DNA from: Secundilactobacillus hailunensis
Lineage (GTDB): Bacteria > Bacillota > Bacilli > Lactobacillales > Lactobacillaceae
Direction of reading: 5' to 3'
Assembly: GCF_005405185.1 (NCBI RefSeq)
Contig: NZ_BJDO01000006.1
Location: 1-64,000 of the forward strand
Length of the DNA: 64,000 bases
Part shown: in pieces, positions 25,590-35,720 of the stretch
How positions within the stretch are numbered: the first letter of the stretch is position 1
Layout: each line of letters opens with the position of its first letter
Notes under the pieces: model-generated
What the model saw: the letters and a program-made list of their open reading frames with translations, nothing else
Told to the model about the DNA's origin: nothing
Databases searched by the model: none
Position numbers and translations under genes: made by a program

Positions 25590-26144
25590 TTATTCGCGAT
25601 TCAATTTTGAAAGTTCAGCTAGTAACGCAGTCTTGATTGGCTGAATCGTTGCCGGATTGTAGACGTCATAGAAGACACAGTTATGAAAGTGGGCTGCGGG
25701 TTGAATACCCACGTAGCGAAAGGTGACGTCTAACGGTTTTAAGAGGTCGCTGACGCTTAACCCTTCCGTTAGCGAATTGCCGGGAGCGTAAGTGTCAGCA
25801 ACCGCGGCCAGTGTTGTGACGTAACCAAATTGCTTGCCGGTCATTAGCGCCACCGGCTGACCATTGTCATCGGTATCGTAAAATTGATGCAGCGCAAACA
25901 CGTCATCAATGTAGCGCTTTAATCCCCACGGCACCGCGTACCAATATAAGGGGAAGTACAGTAAAATTAAGTCAGCCCACTGAAACTTGGCGTATTCTTG
26001 AGTTGCCTCGTAAGCTGTTACTGCAGTCGTTTTAACTTCATTGTGCTGCGATAGTGTTTGGATGCTGATATCTACCAGTGTTTGGGTTAGTTTACCGCCA
26101 GCATCGGGGTGCGGCGTGTAACCATTGATCAGTAAAATGCGCAT
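25590..26144 (-). CDS. NAD(P)H-dependent quinone/flavin reductase (flavodoxin-like fold)
   Basis: A 184-residue member of the NQO/MdaB flavodoxin_2 family. The phosphate-binding start LLINGYTPHPDAGGKLTQTL, the LLYFPLYWYAVPWGLKRYID active-site segment and the flavin-contacting GYVTT are visible. These FMN/FAD enzymes reduce quinones or azo/nitro compounds by two electrons. AAAGGAG precedes the ATG. It is the first gene of the operon with the SDR (59 nt gap) and aldo/keto reductase. Confidence 0.88.
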   Translation of the reverse strand: MRILLINGYTPHPDAGGKLTQTLVDISIQTLSQHNEVKTTAVTAYEATQEYAKFQWADLILLYFPLYWYAVPWGLKRYIDDVFALHQFYDTDDNGQPVALMTGKQFGYVTTLAAVADTYAPGNSLTEGLSVSDLLKPLDVTFRYVGIQPAAHFHNCVFYDVYNPATIQPIKTALLAELSKLNRE

Positions 26145-26239
26145 AAAATTAGGCTCCTTTCAAAATTATCATAGCATGATCATCCCGCCAATTGGCAGCG
26201 AAAGTTCAGTTAATAATAGACTCATTTAAACCAGCAACT

Positions 26240-26267
26240 TGCATTTTCCAAAAATGGGGTTATAATT
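26240..26267 (+). promoter_or_regulatory. Promoter of the nhaC T-box transcript
   Basis: TTGCAT, 16-nt spacer, TATAAT, ending 15 nt before the first T-box stem. Confidence 0.65.
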
Positions 26268-26282
26268 CTAATTAATATTTAA

Positions 26283-26508
26283 TGTCGGACTTACAATTAA
26301 GTAGCGTCTTATCTGGGTGTCAGAAAGTTGGCGGTTGCTGCGAGCCAATCAGGGTAAGAAAAGCGAAATACGTAGACGTCGACAATGGTTACCGCTAGAA
26401 TCCATTATCTTCTGGTGAGTGGTGTACAGAAGTGTACACAATTTGGGTGGTACCACGGTAGAGTCTGATCGTCCCTGTTGCAGTTAATGCAATGGGGGCG
26501 ATTTTTTT
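26283..26508 (+). ncRNA. T-box leader of nhaC, probable tyrosine specifier
   Basis: The T-box core TTTGGGTGGTACCACGG (26442-26458) is followed by a terminator (gatcgtccc-tgttgca/tgcaatg-ggggcgat, T7). Stem I closes with tgtcg/cgaca (26283, 26380) and has an apical ttggc/gccaa hairpin. On its 3' side, GAAATACGTAG places TAC (26369-26371) in the specifier position, that is Tyr. Confidence 0.88.
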
Positions 26509-26617
26509 GTTGGGAGGAGTAATCAAAATGAGAACAACTTGCGGTGGCATTACACGATATTGATTGACCGAATTCTTTGCGGGTGAAAAGGATACATAAA
26601 AAGGGAGATTGATCGAT

Positions 26618-28024
26618 ATGCAAAAAATCAAATTAAGTTTACGAGAAGCAATTATTATGTTAGTCATTATTCTGGCCATTATGGGCTTAGGGGTGATTGG
26701 TTTAGGGCTATCACCACAAGTTCCCGTTCTTTTAGCAATCACAGTCACCATCTTCTGGGCCAAATTCAAGGGGCTTTCCTGGGACGATATTAATCATGGC
26801 ATCAAAGATGGAATCGATAAAGGCATTATTCCCATCGTCATTTTTATCTTGATTGGGGCCATGATCAGTACCTGGATTGCTGCTGGTACCATTCCCACGT
26901 TGATGGTGATTGGCTTTAAAGCCATCAGCGCGCAGTGGTTCTTGCCAACAGTCTTCTTGGTCTGCACGTTAGTTGGGGCAGCGGTTGGTAGCTGCTTTAC
27001 GGTGGTCTCGACAGTTGGTATCGCCTTCTTCGGGATCGGTGTTACCATGAGCTTCAACCCAGCCTTAGTTGCTGGTGCGGTGATCTCCGGCGGTGTGTTT
27101 GGTGATAAGTGTTCGCCACTGTCTGAAACCAATAATTTAGCCGCAGTCGTTGTGGATACGGATCTCTTTGATCACATGAAGACGATTCTTTGGTCAACGG
27201 TGCCAGCAGGGGTTATCTCAACTGTGATTTTTGCCCTGCTGGGGTTTGGTCACAACCACGCCGATTTTGCGAAGATCAATACGACTGTAGCTGCGTTAAC
27301 ACAAGACTTCCATATTTCCTGGGTCGCTTTGATTCCAATCGTGCTCGTGTTTGTCTGTGCCGGTTTTAAGATGGCAGCGATTCCCACCATGCTATTAAAC
27401 GTGCTGGTATCAGGCGTGATGATGTTTATTAATAATCCCCAACTCAGTGTGGTTAAAGCCAGCAACATCATCACCAACGGGTTCGTTGCCAAAACGTCCA
27501 ACGCTGAAGTTAATTTACTATTGTCACGAGGGGGTATCGTCAGCATGATGCCAACGGTGGCCTTGATCGTCTTAACGCTGTCACTGGGTGGCTTGTTAGT
27601 GAACTTCGGGCTAGTCAGTGCGGTCATGACACCGTTAGCTAACCACTTAAACTCCCATGCCAAATTAGTAACGGCTGCTTTATGTGCCTGCATTGGGATT
27701 AACATCTTTGTTGGTGAACAATTCCTATCCATTATTTTGCCAGGCCGGTCATTTAAGCAAACCTTCGAGAATGGCGGTCTTGAGAGTTCAGCGTTAGGTC
27801 GAGTATTGGAAGATGGCGGGACTGTTTTGAACTACTTAGTACCATGGGGTGTTGGCGGGGTCTTCTTAGCCAACACGCTGGGCGTACCCACTATGTCATA
27901 CCTGCCATTCGTCTTCTTCAGCCTGCTTTGCCCAGTGATGTCTCTGATCAGCGGTTTAACTGGAATCGGGCTACACGTGAAGGCACAGCCGGTAGAGACC
28001 AGTGTCAAGCAGCCATCACTTTAA
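26618..28024 (+). CDS. nhaC: NhaC-family Na+/H+ antiporter-like transporter, possible tyrosine transporter
   Basis: A 468-residue integral membrane protein with about 11-12 hydrophobic segments and NhaC-family motifs (GGVFGDKCSPLSETN near 165). NhaC proteins exchange Na+ and H+, but members under T-box control have been proposed to move amino acids, and nhaC accompanies tyrosine decarboxylase clusters in lactobacilli. The Tyr T-box upstream favours tyrosine uptake or exchange. ATG at 26618 after AAGGGAG; a TTG at 26609 is too close to it. It is monocistronic. Confidence 0.85.
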   Translation: MQKIKLSLREAIIMLVIILAIMGLGVIGLGLSPQVPVLLAITVTIFWAKFKGLSWDDINHGIKDGIDKGIIPIVIFILIGAMISTWIAAGTIPTLMVIGFKAISAQWFLPTVFLVCTLVGAAVGSCFTVVSTVGIAFFGIGVTMSFNPALVAGAVISGGVFGDKCSPLSETNNLAAVVVDTDLFDHMKTILWSTVPAGVISTVIFALLGFGHNHADFAKINTTVAALTQDFHISWVALIPIVLVFVCAGFKMAAIPTMLLNVLVSGVMMFINNPQLSVVKASNIITNGFVAKTSNAEVNLLLSRGGIVSMMPTVALIVLTLSLGGLLVNFGLVSAVMTPLANHLNSHAKLVTAALCACIGINIFVGEQFLSIILPGRSFKQTFENGGLESSALGRVLEDGGTVLNYLVPWGVGGVFLANTLGVPTMSYLPFVFFSLLCPVMSLISGLTGIGLHVKAQPVETSVKQPSL

Positions 28025-28085
28025 CTGACTTTTCAGGTGATCAATGATAGACTGATAGGTAGATAACAGAAAGGAAGGATGACTC

Positions 28086-28316
28086 ATGGCAGTGAACTTA
28101 ACCCAAGAAGAACTGAAACAATATGATGGTAAGAATGGTCGTAAGGCGTACGTTGCAATCGATGGAACGATCTACGATGTGACGGATGTTGACGCATGGA
28201 AGAACGGTGAGCATCACGGTAACGTCGCTGGTAAGGACCTGTCAGAGGTCATCCTAAAAGCGCCACACAAGAAGTCGGTACTGCCAAAGTTACCGGTGGT
28301 GGGAAAATTAGTCTAG
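28086..28316 (+). CDS. Cytochrome b5-like heme/steroid-binding domain protein
   Basis: A 76-residue single-domain protein. The cytochrome b5 fold pattern is clear: LTQEELKQYDGKNGRKAYVA, then IYDVTD, then GEHHGNVAGKDLSEVI and a C-terminal APHKK. Two His (in EHHG and PH) could bind heme, although the canonical HPGG is HHGN here. Such small proteins are widespread in lactobacilli with unknown function. There is no signal peptide. GGAAGGATGACTC precedes ATG. A post-stop hairpin element begins 1 nt after the stop codon. Confidence 0.85.
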   Translation: MAVNLTQEELKQYDGKNGRKAYVAIDGTIYDVTDVDAWKNGEHHGNVAGKDLSEVILKAPHKKSVLPKLPVVGKLV

Positions 28317-28440
28317 TGTGTAGAGCGTGAAACCACTCGGGTTGACGCCAGAGCGTAACGCAAATAAGGTGGGTTCCCTGGTTTTGGGAACTCACCTTAT
28401 TTGCGTTACACGGCCGGAGTCAGAGTGGTTGAACACGTTT
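28317..28440 (+). repeat. Post-stop hairpin element, copy 2 (after the cytochrome b5-like gene)
   Basis: It starts at the stop codon with tgtgtagagcGTGAA. Outer stem accactc/gagtggt, then GGGTTGACGCCAGA, a perfect 23-bp inner stem (gtaacgcaaataag...), terminal TTCCC/GGGAA with loop TGGTTTT, then GGCCGG and GAACACGTTTTT. Confidence 0.85.
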
Positions 28441-28566
28441 TTACTAGATAACAGTAAAGCAGTGTCGCAATTTTGAAAGGTATAGAAGGTTATATTGGTA
28501 AGGATGCTACCCGTTTTCTTAACTGGAATTCAGTGAATGATTGCTCTGTTCGCTCGATACTTTTAT

Positions 28567-28688
28567 CTAGCCCAATCGTGTTCAACAAAGCAGAGACTTG
28601 CATGGAAGGTCCACAGGCATAAATCCAAGTTCGGGATTTTTGCCTGTGGACCTTCCATGCAAGTCTCTAACCGCTTTGTTTCACACAC
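28567..28688 (-). repeat. Post-stop hairpin element, copy 3 (after the response regulator)
   Basis: On the minus strand it follows the TGA of the response regulator directly: GTGTGTGAA, outer stem ACAAAGC/GCTTTGT, GGTTAGAGACTT, a perfect long stem (GCATGGAAGGTCCACAGGCA...), terminal ATCC/GGAT, and closing GAACACG. It faces copy 2 across 126 featureless bases. Confidence 0.85.
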
Positions 28689-29312
28689 TCACAATTCAAT
28701 TAAATTAAGTTGCAATGCCTTAGCCACTGCCTCAGCCCTAGAAAAAACGCCTAACTTATTATAGATGCTGGTGAGATGGGACTTTACCGTTCGTTCGCTG
28801 ACACCAATATCGGTGGCTATTTCTTTGCTGTGATACCCCTCGGCCACTTCCGTTAAAATTTGGTGTTCGCGCGTTGACAGTTCAATATCAGAGGTTGGTG
28901 CCGGTTGGGCAAAAGCCTTGCCAGCAATCCGCGGTTCAATAAACGTTTCTCCTTTGATGGCACCGCGGATGACATTTAAGATGGTATCTTTATCAGCGTC
29001 TTTCAGCAAGAAGCCCTTGGCGCCTAACTGCATGGCTTGTTGAATTGGCTTTTGATCATCAAAAGTAGTCAGGACCACAACGGGCAGATCAGGGTCGGTC
29101 ACATGAAGCTGTTCGATCAAAGCAATCCCATCTAATTTTGGCATGCGAATATCAGTCAGTACGAGGTCAGGGTGTAATTCTTTAACCTTATCCAGTCCCT
29201 CTTGACCATCATCAGCCGTGCCAATGACTTCAATATCCGAAGCCGTTTCAAAAATCAGTTCCAGACCCGCGCGTAATAGCTCGTGGTCATCAACTATTAA
29301 TACTTTGATCAT
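28689..29312 (-). CDS. NarL/LuxR-type response regulator (LiaR-like)
   Basis: A 207-residue two-component response regulator. The receiver domain has the phospho-acceptor in LVLTDIRMPKLDG near residue 54 and LLKDA with the conserved Lys. The C-terminal LuxR helix-turn-helix (STREHQILTEVAEGYHSKEI) lies at ~140-200. Its ATG overlaps the kinase stop by 1 nt (TAATG), so the two are translationally coupled. Relatives (LiaR, VraR) respond to cell-envelope stress. A MacB-like transporter upstream may be a target. Confidence 0.92.
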   Translation of the reverse strand: MIKVLIVDDHELLRAGLELIFETASDIEVIGTADDGQEGLDKVKELHPDLVLTDIRMPKLDGIALIEQLHVTDPDLPVVVLTTFDDQKPIQQAMQLGAKGFLLKDADKDTILNVIRGAIKGETFIEPRIAGKAFAQPAPTSDIELSTREHQILTEVAEGYHSKEIATDIGVSERTVKSHLTSIYNKLGVFSRAEAVAKALQLNLIEL

Positions 29313-30568
29313 TAGTTATCCAGTTCCTTTCGACTTGTTGGCATGGTTAACGTAACGGTGGTGCCTTCACCCAGTGAACTAATGACGGTAACGACACCGT
29401 CGAGGCGGGCTGCCCGTTCTTGCAGACCACTGAGACCGTAATGGCCAGCTTTAGGCTTATTTTGGGTATTAAAGCCTTCACCAAAATCAATTACTTTTAA
29501 TTTGAAAATATCATTTTTTAACTGGCTACTGATCAACGCTTGATTAGTCTTAGCGTGTTTGGCAACGTTAGTCAGTGCTTCAGTAACGATCCGGGTGATC
29601 TCGGTGAGCTGACTCGGAGAATAGTCTGGAATATCACCTAATTTAATCGTGGTGTTAATGTGGTAATTTTTTTGAATGGCTTCGGTTGTAAGCTGCAGTC
29701 TGGCCGGTAAACTTTCCTCAGTTGTTGACCGCAGATCAGTCAGTGTGATCCGAGATTCCTGCAGTGCTTTACGAGAGGCTGCCACGCTGTCCTTGATGAT
29801 TTCTTTTGCTCGTTTGGTATTACCCTGGTCCAGAAAACTGTCAGCCGCTTCCAGCTGCATAACGACGGCAGCTAATCCTTGAGTTAACGTATCATGCAAT
29901 TCGCGAGCAACCCGCTGGCGTTCTGAACGGATGGCAGAAGCTTCAACTTGTTTATAGGCCAGCTGCAGTTCACTGTAAAGGTCTTCTACCCGTTGTCGTT
30001 CACTTAATTGCTGCTGATAAAGGCGCCAGTAGTAAAGGACGATCAGGATGACAAAAATAAACGACTGGAGGGTGATGAGGGCTAAGCGCCAGCCAACGAT
30101 GAGTAGCCAAGCTACCCAGAAAATAGAATAGATGGCCGTTAATCCAATCAGCAGGATCTGTGGCCGGCGATAGGCAATGATCGATTCAATCAATAAAACG
30201 GGGTAAGTACCCACCATGATGATAGGGGCACTCATCGGCAACACGGTGACAAAAATGATCGATAGAATAATCGGAACACAAACCATTTCCCATGGCCGTT
30301 TTTGATACAGCCAGGGACCGATCCAAATCGAAAGGATGAGACCTGTGATCCAAAAAAGGACGAATATCGAGATTGCAGCATGGTTGAATGGTATGGTGTA
30401 AGTTGGAATTTGCCGATGAATAAATATTTGGGCTCGCTCCCTGATGGCAAGGGTACTCGTTGACAGAATGTACAAGGCCACAAAGCCAATCATGATCATC
30501 CAAACAATCAGCGGTACTCGCGCCTTCTTCAATGTCTGGATTTTTCGTTCCTCAGTTTGTTTTGGCAT
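29312..30568 (-). CDS. Sensor histidine kinase, HisKA_3 type (LiaS-like)
   Basis: A 418-residue membrane kinase. About six transmembrane segments occupy the first ~190 residues, with short outside loops, so sensing is probably intramembrane. A coiled-coil linker leads to the HisKA_3 phospho-acceptor RVARELHDTLTQG near 218. The HATPase_c boxes (TNVAKHAK, DFGEGFN, GLSGLQERA) follow. It phosphorylates the adjacent response regulator. The start at 30568 has GAAGTGA upstream. It is separated from the upstream ABC gene by a terminator. Confidence 0.9.
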   Translation of the reverse strand: MPKQTEERKIQTLKKARVPLIVWMIMIGFVALYILSTSTLAIRERAQIFIHRQIPTYTIPFNHAAISIFVLFWITGLILSIWIGPWLYQKRPWEMVCVPIILSIIFVTVLPMSAPIIMVGTYPVLLIESIIAYRRPQILLIGLTAIYSIFWVAWLLIVGWRLALITLQSFIFVILIVLYYWRLYQQQLSERQRVEDLYSELQLAYKQVEASAIRSERQRVARELHDTLTQGLAAVVMQLEAADSFLDQGNTKRAKEIIKDSVAASRKALQESRITLTDLRSTTEESLPARLQLTTEAIQKNYHINTTIKLGDIPDYSPSQLTEITRIVTEALTNVAKHAKTNQALISSQLKNDIFKLKVIDFGEGFNTQNKPKAGHYGLSGLQERAARLDGVVTVISSLGEGTTVTLTMPTSRKELDN

Positions 30569-30615
30569 GGTTTCACTTCACTTTCGCGGTTGAGCTATTA
30601 ACTGTATTTTACACT

Positions 30616-30652
30616 AAAAGACCACTTCGAAACGATTTCGGAGTGGCCTTTT
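30616..30652 (-). terminator. Terminator between the MacB-like gene and the kinase gene
   Basis: Stem aaaagaccactt-cga/tcg-gagtggcctttt, with four T on the minus-strand side; may allow some read-through into the kinase gene. Confidence 0.65.
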
Positions 30653-30702
30653 AGGCTGACTTGATTGTAATCTGGAGAAATCGAACCTACTTCATTAACG
30701 CG

Positions 30703-32805
30703 TTAATCTGCTGACAAGGCATCAATCGGGTTCAAACGGGCTGCACTTCGAGCTGGTAGCAATGAAGCTAACAGGGAAATGATCAGCGCAATCGCGAAGA
30801 CGACCACGACATTGCTGAGCGAAATTTGAACAAACGCAAAGTGGGCAATGCTTGAAAGGGCTTGGTTAGCAACCGTTTGACCCACGAAGGCAACCACGGT
30901 AGCCAAAGCGGCACTTAACACACCGATAATCAGTGATTCACTGATGAATAGGCGGCGAATATCACGTTTAGATTCACCAAGGGCCCGGAGAATCCCAATT
31001 TCCTTAGTTCGAGCACTGACTGACATATACATCGTGACGATGATCATTAAAGCAGAAACCAGTAATGAAATGGCGGCAATTGCGGCCAGCACATTTGTGG
31101 CTAGGCTAATATAGGTTTGAACAGTGCTGATGATTGAGCTAACTGAGGTTGCAGAGAATTGACGCTTGTTGTTGGACTTCAGCTTGTTCATTTGAGCAGT
31201 CGTCGATTTAACGTTATTAAGCTTATCAACGTTAACGGCAACCATTGGCGACTTAGTTTCGACATTAGCAGCCTGCATGGCGTTCTTCATGGTCTTGGTG
31301 TTGACGTAGTTATCTGAACGCATGCTGCTGCCCATACCACTTGAGCTGGAGACAATCCCAGAAACCTTGACCTTCATATTAACGGTGGCCATCTTATGGT
31401 GCTTGTTTAACGTCTGGTACTTCATGGTGATCGTCTTACCGATCATTGATTTATAATGATTCTTGTTGAACTTCTTGGCAACGTCGTTAGAACCAATCAG
31501 GACTTCACCAGTCTTAGGTGCATGACCATATTTGATACTGTTCTTAGTCGCACTGGTGTTCCAGTTCTGTAGCTGTGAAATGACGGCTGATTTGTCATTA
31601 TATTTGGAAGTCACGTTGCTTGCAATATAGACGTTATCAACCTTAGTGACGTGCTTTAAGGACTTCAGTTGGTTAACATTTTTGTCTGAAATGCTTGGCA
31701 TAGCAGCGGTTGGAGTAGCAGTGGCAGCACTTAAACCGGCGCCGCTTTGACTGCCGCTACTGCTGCCACCTTGTGGACTGCTGGATTGGGGAGCAGAACT
31801 TTGCTGAGCACTTGGGGTACTGCCAGTCTGAGCAGAACTCCCCGAGGCTGCGGATGCTGCGCTGCTTGGAGATTTTTGATAGCGACTCACGACAACGACT
31901 TGGGGATTGACTAGGTCATTCACCTGTTTATTGATGTAGCCGTTGATCCCGTTGCCTAAGCCAGAGAAGAGCATGACGGCAAACAGCCCAATGGCAGTTC
32001 CCAAAACGATCAGTGAATTCCGCCAGAAGTTGTATTTGAAATGCTTATAGGCGGTTCGATAAGCAACGTTTGCTGGCAGTAATCTAGATTTCAGCCGTTC
32101 AGTGTCTTTAAGTGGGTAAGCGTTGTGTAAGCGGGTATCCGCATTAATCTTACCGTCTTCCAAGTGAACGATTCGGGTTCCGGAGTTGGCCACTGATTGA
32201 GAGTGGGTCACGGCAATCACTAGCCGACCTTCTTGGGCGATACTGTCCAAGATTTCTAGCACTTCAGCAGTGTTTTGTGAGTCCAGAGCACCAGTTGGTT
32301 CATCAGCAATGATCACTTTTGGATCACTGGCTAATGCCCGGGCAATGGCGACTCGTTGCTTTTGCCCACCAGAAAGTTGGTTAGGGTACTTCTTTGCTTG
32401 ATCTTCCAAACCGACCCGTTTTAATAGAGACATGGCCCGGTCTTCTCGTTGGGCATGGTTTAAGGTGGTCATATCCAGCGGAATTAGAACGTTATCTAAG
32501 ACTGTTAAGTGGCTGATCAGGTTATAAGCTTGGTAAATGTAGCCAATGGTATCACGTCGGTACGTATCCATGGCTTTTTCGTTTTTATGGTCTAAACGCT
32601 TGCCATCAACGGTGACGCTGCCTTGAAATTGACGGTCCAAGCCGCCAATGATGTTCATCAGCGTTGACTTACCACCACCGGATTCCCCTAAAATAGAAAC
32701 AAATTCACCAAGGTCAAAGTTGAGATCGATTCCCTTTAAGACGGGGAATTCTTCTTTGCCTAGATAGTAGGACTTATGAATGTCCCTTAATTCTAAATAG
32801 CTCAT
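30703..32805 (-). CDS. MacB-like ABC transporter, fused ATPase and FtsX permease
   Basis: A 700-residue fusion. The ATPase (residues ~1-230) has Walker [10 protein letters not shown], signature LSGGQKQR and Walker [12 protein letters not shown] first membrane helix near 275 precedes a MacB-type extracytoplasmic domain, and three helices at ~580-690 form the FtsX permease. The extracytoplasmic domain contains a ~60-residue Ser/Gln/Ala/Gly-rich low-complexity stretch. The ATG at 32805 follows AGGAGG. Such transporters export peptides or counter antimicrobial peptides, often under an adjacent two-component system, as here. Confidence 0.92.
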   Translation of the reverse strand: MSYLELRDIHKSYYLGKEEFPVLKGIDLNFDLGEFVSILGESGGGKSTLMNIIGGLDRQFQGSVTVDGKRLDHKNEKAMDTYRRDTIGYIYQAYNLISHLTVLDNVLIPLDMTTLNHAQREDRAMSLLKRVGLEDQAKKYPNQLSGGQKQRVAIARALASDPKVIIADEPTGALDSQNTAEVLEILDSIAQEGRLVIAVTHSQSVANSGTRIVHLEDGKINADTRLHNAYPLKDTERLKSRLLPANVAYRTAYKHFKYNFWRNSLIVLGTAIGLFAVMLFSGLGNGINGYINKQVNDLVNPQVVVVSRYQKSPSSAASAASGSSAQTGSTPSAQQSSAPQSSSPQGGSSSGSQSGAGLSAATATPTAAMPSISDKNVNQLKSLKHVTKVDNVYIASNVTSKYNDKSAVISQLQNWNTSATKNSIKYGHAPKTGEVLIGSNDVAKKFNKNHYKSMIGKTITMKYQTLNKHHKMATVNMKVKVSGIVSSSSGMGSSMRSDNYVNTKTMKNAMQAANVETKSPMVAVNVDKLNNVKSTTAQMNKLKSNNKRQFSATSVSSIISTVQTYISLATNVLAAIAAISLLVSALMIIVTMYMSVSARTKEIGILRALGESKRDIRRLFISESLIIGVLSAALATVVAFVGQTVANQALSSIAHFAFVQISLSNVVVVFAIALIISLLASLLPARSAARLNPIDALSAD

Positions 32806-33043
32806 GTTTTCCTCCTGCAATAATTTAAGTGTCTCTATCATAATCAGAATTGCTGCAGTCGACATCGTTCGAACGGACAGTTAATTTTTGCCCAAATGGG
32901 CAGTTGGCGCTAAAAGGTTCATTTGCAGGACTAAATCAGGTCATTTAATAGTGGTTTGAACACTACTCAGGCAAGAAAACTTGGTATCGTTTGCATAAAT
33001 ACGGTAAACTGAAAGTAGCATATTTTATTCGTGGAGGTGCCGT

Positions 33044-34177
33044 ATGACCATATCCAAAAAGACATTAATTAAAACGAGCGTTGTACTCGTTATTCTGCTT
33101 GCTTGCCTAGTGTATCCAGGACCGATTTTTGGTGCAATTGGTAAACTGATTTCAGTGCTGAACCCGTTGATCTTGGGGGCAGTACTGGCCTATGTCGTTA
33201 ACTTGCTGTCCCGTCAGGTGGAAAAATGGTTGTGGCCTCATGCGAGAAAAAAATGGGTCAAAGGCTTTCGTCGTCCATTGGCAATTCTGCTGGCCTTAGT
33301 CATCATCGTGCTGGTCATTGTCGGTGTCATGCGATTAGTGATCCCTCAATTCATTGATGCTATTAATAGTTTCTTCAAAACGGCGCCCAGCACCATCAAT
33401 GATCTGACCCACTGGTTCAATCAAGTTGACCAGAATCATACCATTAGTAAGCGGGTGGCGGATGCAACAGCTTCCTTTAATTGGAAATCAATTCAGTCAA
33501 AAGCGATGAGATACTTAACCGTTGGTGCTTCTGGCGTCTTTTCTTCAACTGTATCCATCTTCAGCAATATTTTCTCTGGTGTCATTAATTTTGTTTTATC
33601 CTTTGTTTTTGCCATCTATTTGATTAGCGGTAAGGAGAAGATTGGTGGCTGGTTAAACCGGCTAATGGATGATTTTTTGCCGGCCAAATTCGTTGCTAAG
33701 ACCCGTTACGTTTTGCGGGTGACTGATAAAATGTTTTCTAGTTTCATCGCCGGGCAAGTGCTGGAAGGTTTCATCTTGGGGACGTTGTGTACATTAGGGA
33801 TGATGATCTTCCGGTTCCCAGACGCGCTATCAATTGGGGCGTTAGTCGGTATCAGTGCCTTGATTCCGATGATTGGTGCCTGGATTGGTGGGGTCGTTGG
33901 CTTTGTGCTCATTGCGGTCACATCACCGATTCAAGCAATCTTATTCGTTGTTTTCATTATTGTGCTTCAGCAAGTTGAGGGTAACCTGATCTATCCTAGA
34001 GTGGTGGGCGGTACCATTGGCCTGCCGGGATTACTGGTGCTGGCAGCGATAACGATTGGCAGTGGCTTAGCTGGTATTGTAGGTATGATGTTAGGAGTGC
34101 CAATTACAGCGACACTGTACAAATTGATGCGCAACGCGACCTTTAAAAAAGAGGGGCTTCTAAAAGAAGACCAGTAA
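33044..34177 (+). CDS. AI-2E family transporter (PerM/YdbI-like)
   Basis: A 377-residue polytopic membrane protein with about eight hydrophobic segments and the family GxxLGxxxxLxxGxxxL-like and PRVVGGTIGLPGLLVLAAI motifs near the C-terminus. The family includes the AI-2 exporter TqsA and Na+/H+ antiporters; substrate cannot be read from sequence. GGAGGT lies 5 nt before the ATG. It is monocistronic and ended by a strong terminator. Confidence 0.9.
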   Translation: MTISKKTLIKTSVVLVILLACLVYPGPIFGAIGKLISVLNPLILGAVLAYVVNLLSRQVEKWLWPHARKKWVKGFRRPLAILLALVIIVLVIVGVMRLVIPQFIDAINSFFKTAPSTINDLTHWFNQVDQNHTISKRVADATASFNWKSIQSKAMRYLTVGASGVFSSTVSIFSNIFSGVINFVLSFVFAIYLISGKEKIGGWLNRLMDDFLPAKFVAKTRYVLRVTDKMFSSFIAGQVLEGFILGTLCTLGMMIFRFPDALSIGALVGISALIPMIGAWIGGVVGFVLIAVTSPIQAILFVVFIIVLQQVEGNLIYPRVVGGTIGLPGLLVLAAITIGSGLAGIVGMMLGVPITATLYKLMRNATFKKEGLLKEDQ

Positions 34178-34179
34178 AC

Positions 34180-34225
34180 AAAAAGTGCTCGAAAATGATC
34201 ATAAAATCATTTTCGAGCACTTTTT
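34180..34225. terminator. Terminator between the AI-2E and ThrE genes
   Basis: Perfect stem aaaaagtgctcgaaaatgat/atcattttcgagcacttttt between convergent genes. Confidence 0.92.
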
Positions 34226-34253
34226 CTACTATATTATTATAGCTAAATAATTG

Positions 34254-35603
34254 TCAGCCAAAATGACGCCATTCTTTGTCCAACAGATATCTGGCAACAA
34301 ACAGGCCCAGAGGTAAGAATAAAATAATTAGGGCTGCTCGAGTCAGCCACAGCGCACCATTACCAATTTGATTCAAACCAATATCGTAAATACCACGATA
34401 GATATAAAGACCCGGAATCATAATTACAATGGAAGGAACTGTCAAAGAAATTCGGGGATAACCATTAGTCCGGTTGACGATCGAAGCTAGCAGCCCAGCG
34501 ACCAATGCACCGCAGAACGCCGCAGCGGGGGCTGGAATAGTGTGGAAATCAACTAATTCTAGCCGGAGGGTGTTGGCAACTGCCCCGATTAATCCAGAGG
34601 TGATGGCGAGTCGCTGTGAGCTATTAAACATCATGGAGAAACCGTAGACGCCGAAAAAACTAGCAGGTAGTCGTAATAACAGGAGGACTAATGGGCTTAA
34701 TCCCAGTGGCACAAAGTTTTCTGGTTGGAAATTAACGATCAAAGCAATCAGCCAACCGCAAAGTGTTGCCACAATGGTGATCATCAGCGCGTAGGCTAAT
34801 CGTTCCAGTCCCGAACGCATATCGAGCTTGGATAAATCCAAGAAACTAGTAATGAAGGGGAAACCAGGAATCACGAATAGCATGGCGCCAATATAGCCAG
34901 CTTCATGGTTACCTGAAATGGGATAAACTAGCTGTAAACTTTTAAAAACTAGCAGGTAAGTAATTTCGGCGACAGCCACACTGACGGCAATTGCGGAAAT
35001 CATCGTGAGCTTATGTTTTCCCATTTCACCGCGGACCCAGTTACCAAGGCCGGCACCGATAAAACTGCAAAACATTTCGATCCAGCCACCACCCAGTAAA
35101 AAAATAAATGAAGCACAGGCAATGGCAGCCGCTAACCCCTTTATGGCTGGTGAATAATGGCCGGGAGTTTGTTGGATCTTATCTAATTTTTGATGGATCT
35201 CTTTAATACTTAAGTGGGAGTATTTTTTTTCAAATTGTTTGACGAAAGTCTCTAATACGAAGAGTTTGTCCGTGTTGACACCAGTGTTTGGTAACGACAA
35301 GATCTGTGAGTAACTGTGACCTTCATCAAAACAGGTGTAATTGATCGTAGTTAAGCCAATATCTGCGGAACAGATCAAGTTAAGTACCCGTGCAACAGTG
35401 TTCATTGCATCACGGACACGCCAGGCTCCAGTACCGCAGGAAAGCATCATGATACCGACACGACCAACGACAGAGGATCTTGCTTTGACCCGCGCATGCT
35501 TGATCTGCGCGTCTTGATCAACGGCAAAGTCCTGCCATGGAATCGTCATATGATGCATTCCTGACGGCGTATTATGTTCAGGTTCTTTTGCTTCTTCAGT
35601 CAC
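34254..35603 (-). CDS. Threonine/serine exporter family protein, fused ThrE
   Basis: A 449-residue protein combining the DUF1212 domain (soluble ~130 residues plus five membrane helices) with the second ThrE module (four or five helices) in one chain. Family motifs such as MMLSCGTGAWRVRDAMN and GAGLGNWVRGEMG can be read. ThrE exports threonine and serine by proton-motive force in actinobacteria; in lactobacilli the role is inferred. GTG start with GGAGG 6 nt upstream. It is divergent from a TetR gene 117 bases away that could regulate it. Confidence 0.88.
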   Translation of the reverse strand: MTEEAKEPEHNTPSGMHHMTIPWQDFAVDQDAQIKHARVKARSSVVGRVGIMMLSCGTGAWRVRDAMNTVARVLNLICSADIGLTTINYTCFDEGHSYSQILSLPNTGVNTDKLFVLETFVKQFEKKYSHLSIKEIHQKLDKIQQTPGHYSPAIKGLAAAIACASFIFLLGGGWIEMFCSFIGAGLGNWVRGEMGKHKLTMISAIAVSVAVAEITYLLVFKSLQLVYPISGNHEAGYIGAMLFVIPGFPFITSFLDLSKLDMRSGLERLAYALMITIVATLCGWLIALIVNFQPENFVPLGLSPLVLLLLRLPASFFGVYGFSMMFNSSQRLAITSGLIGAVANTLRLELVDFHTIPAPAAAFCGALVAGLLASIVNRTNGYPRISLTVPSIVIMIPGLYIYRGIYDIGLNQIGNGALWLTRAALIILFLPLGLFVARYLLDKEWRHFG

Positions 35604-35720
35604 TTTTTGCCTCCAATAAATGTGTTCTCTACATTATAAACTCGAATCACTAATTTTCACAAGACTTCTATATTATGGTATCGTTATCATGTGTTTTTTA
35701 ATTTGAAAGGGGCAAATGGC

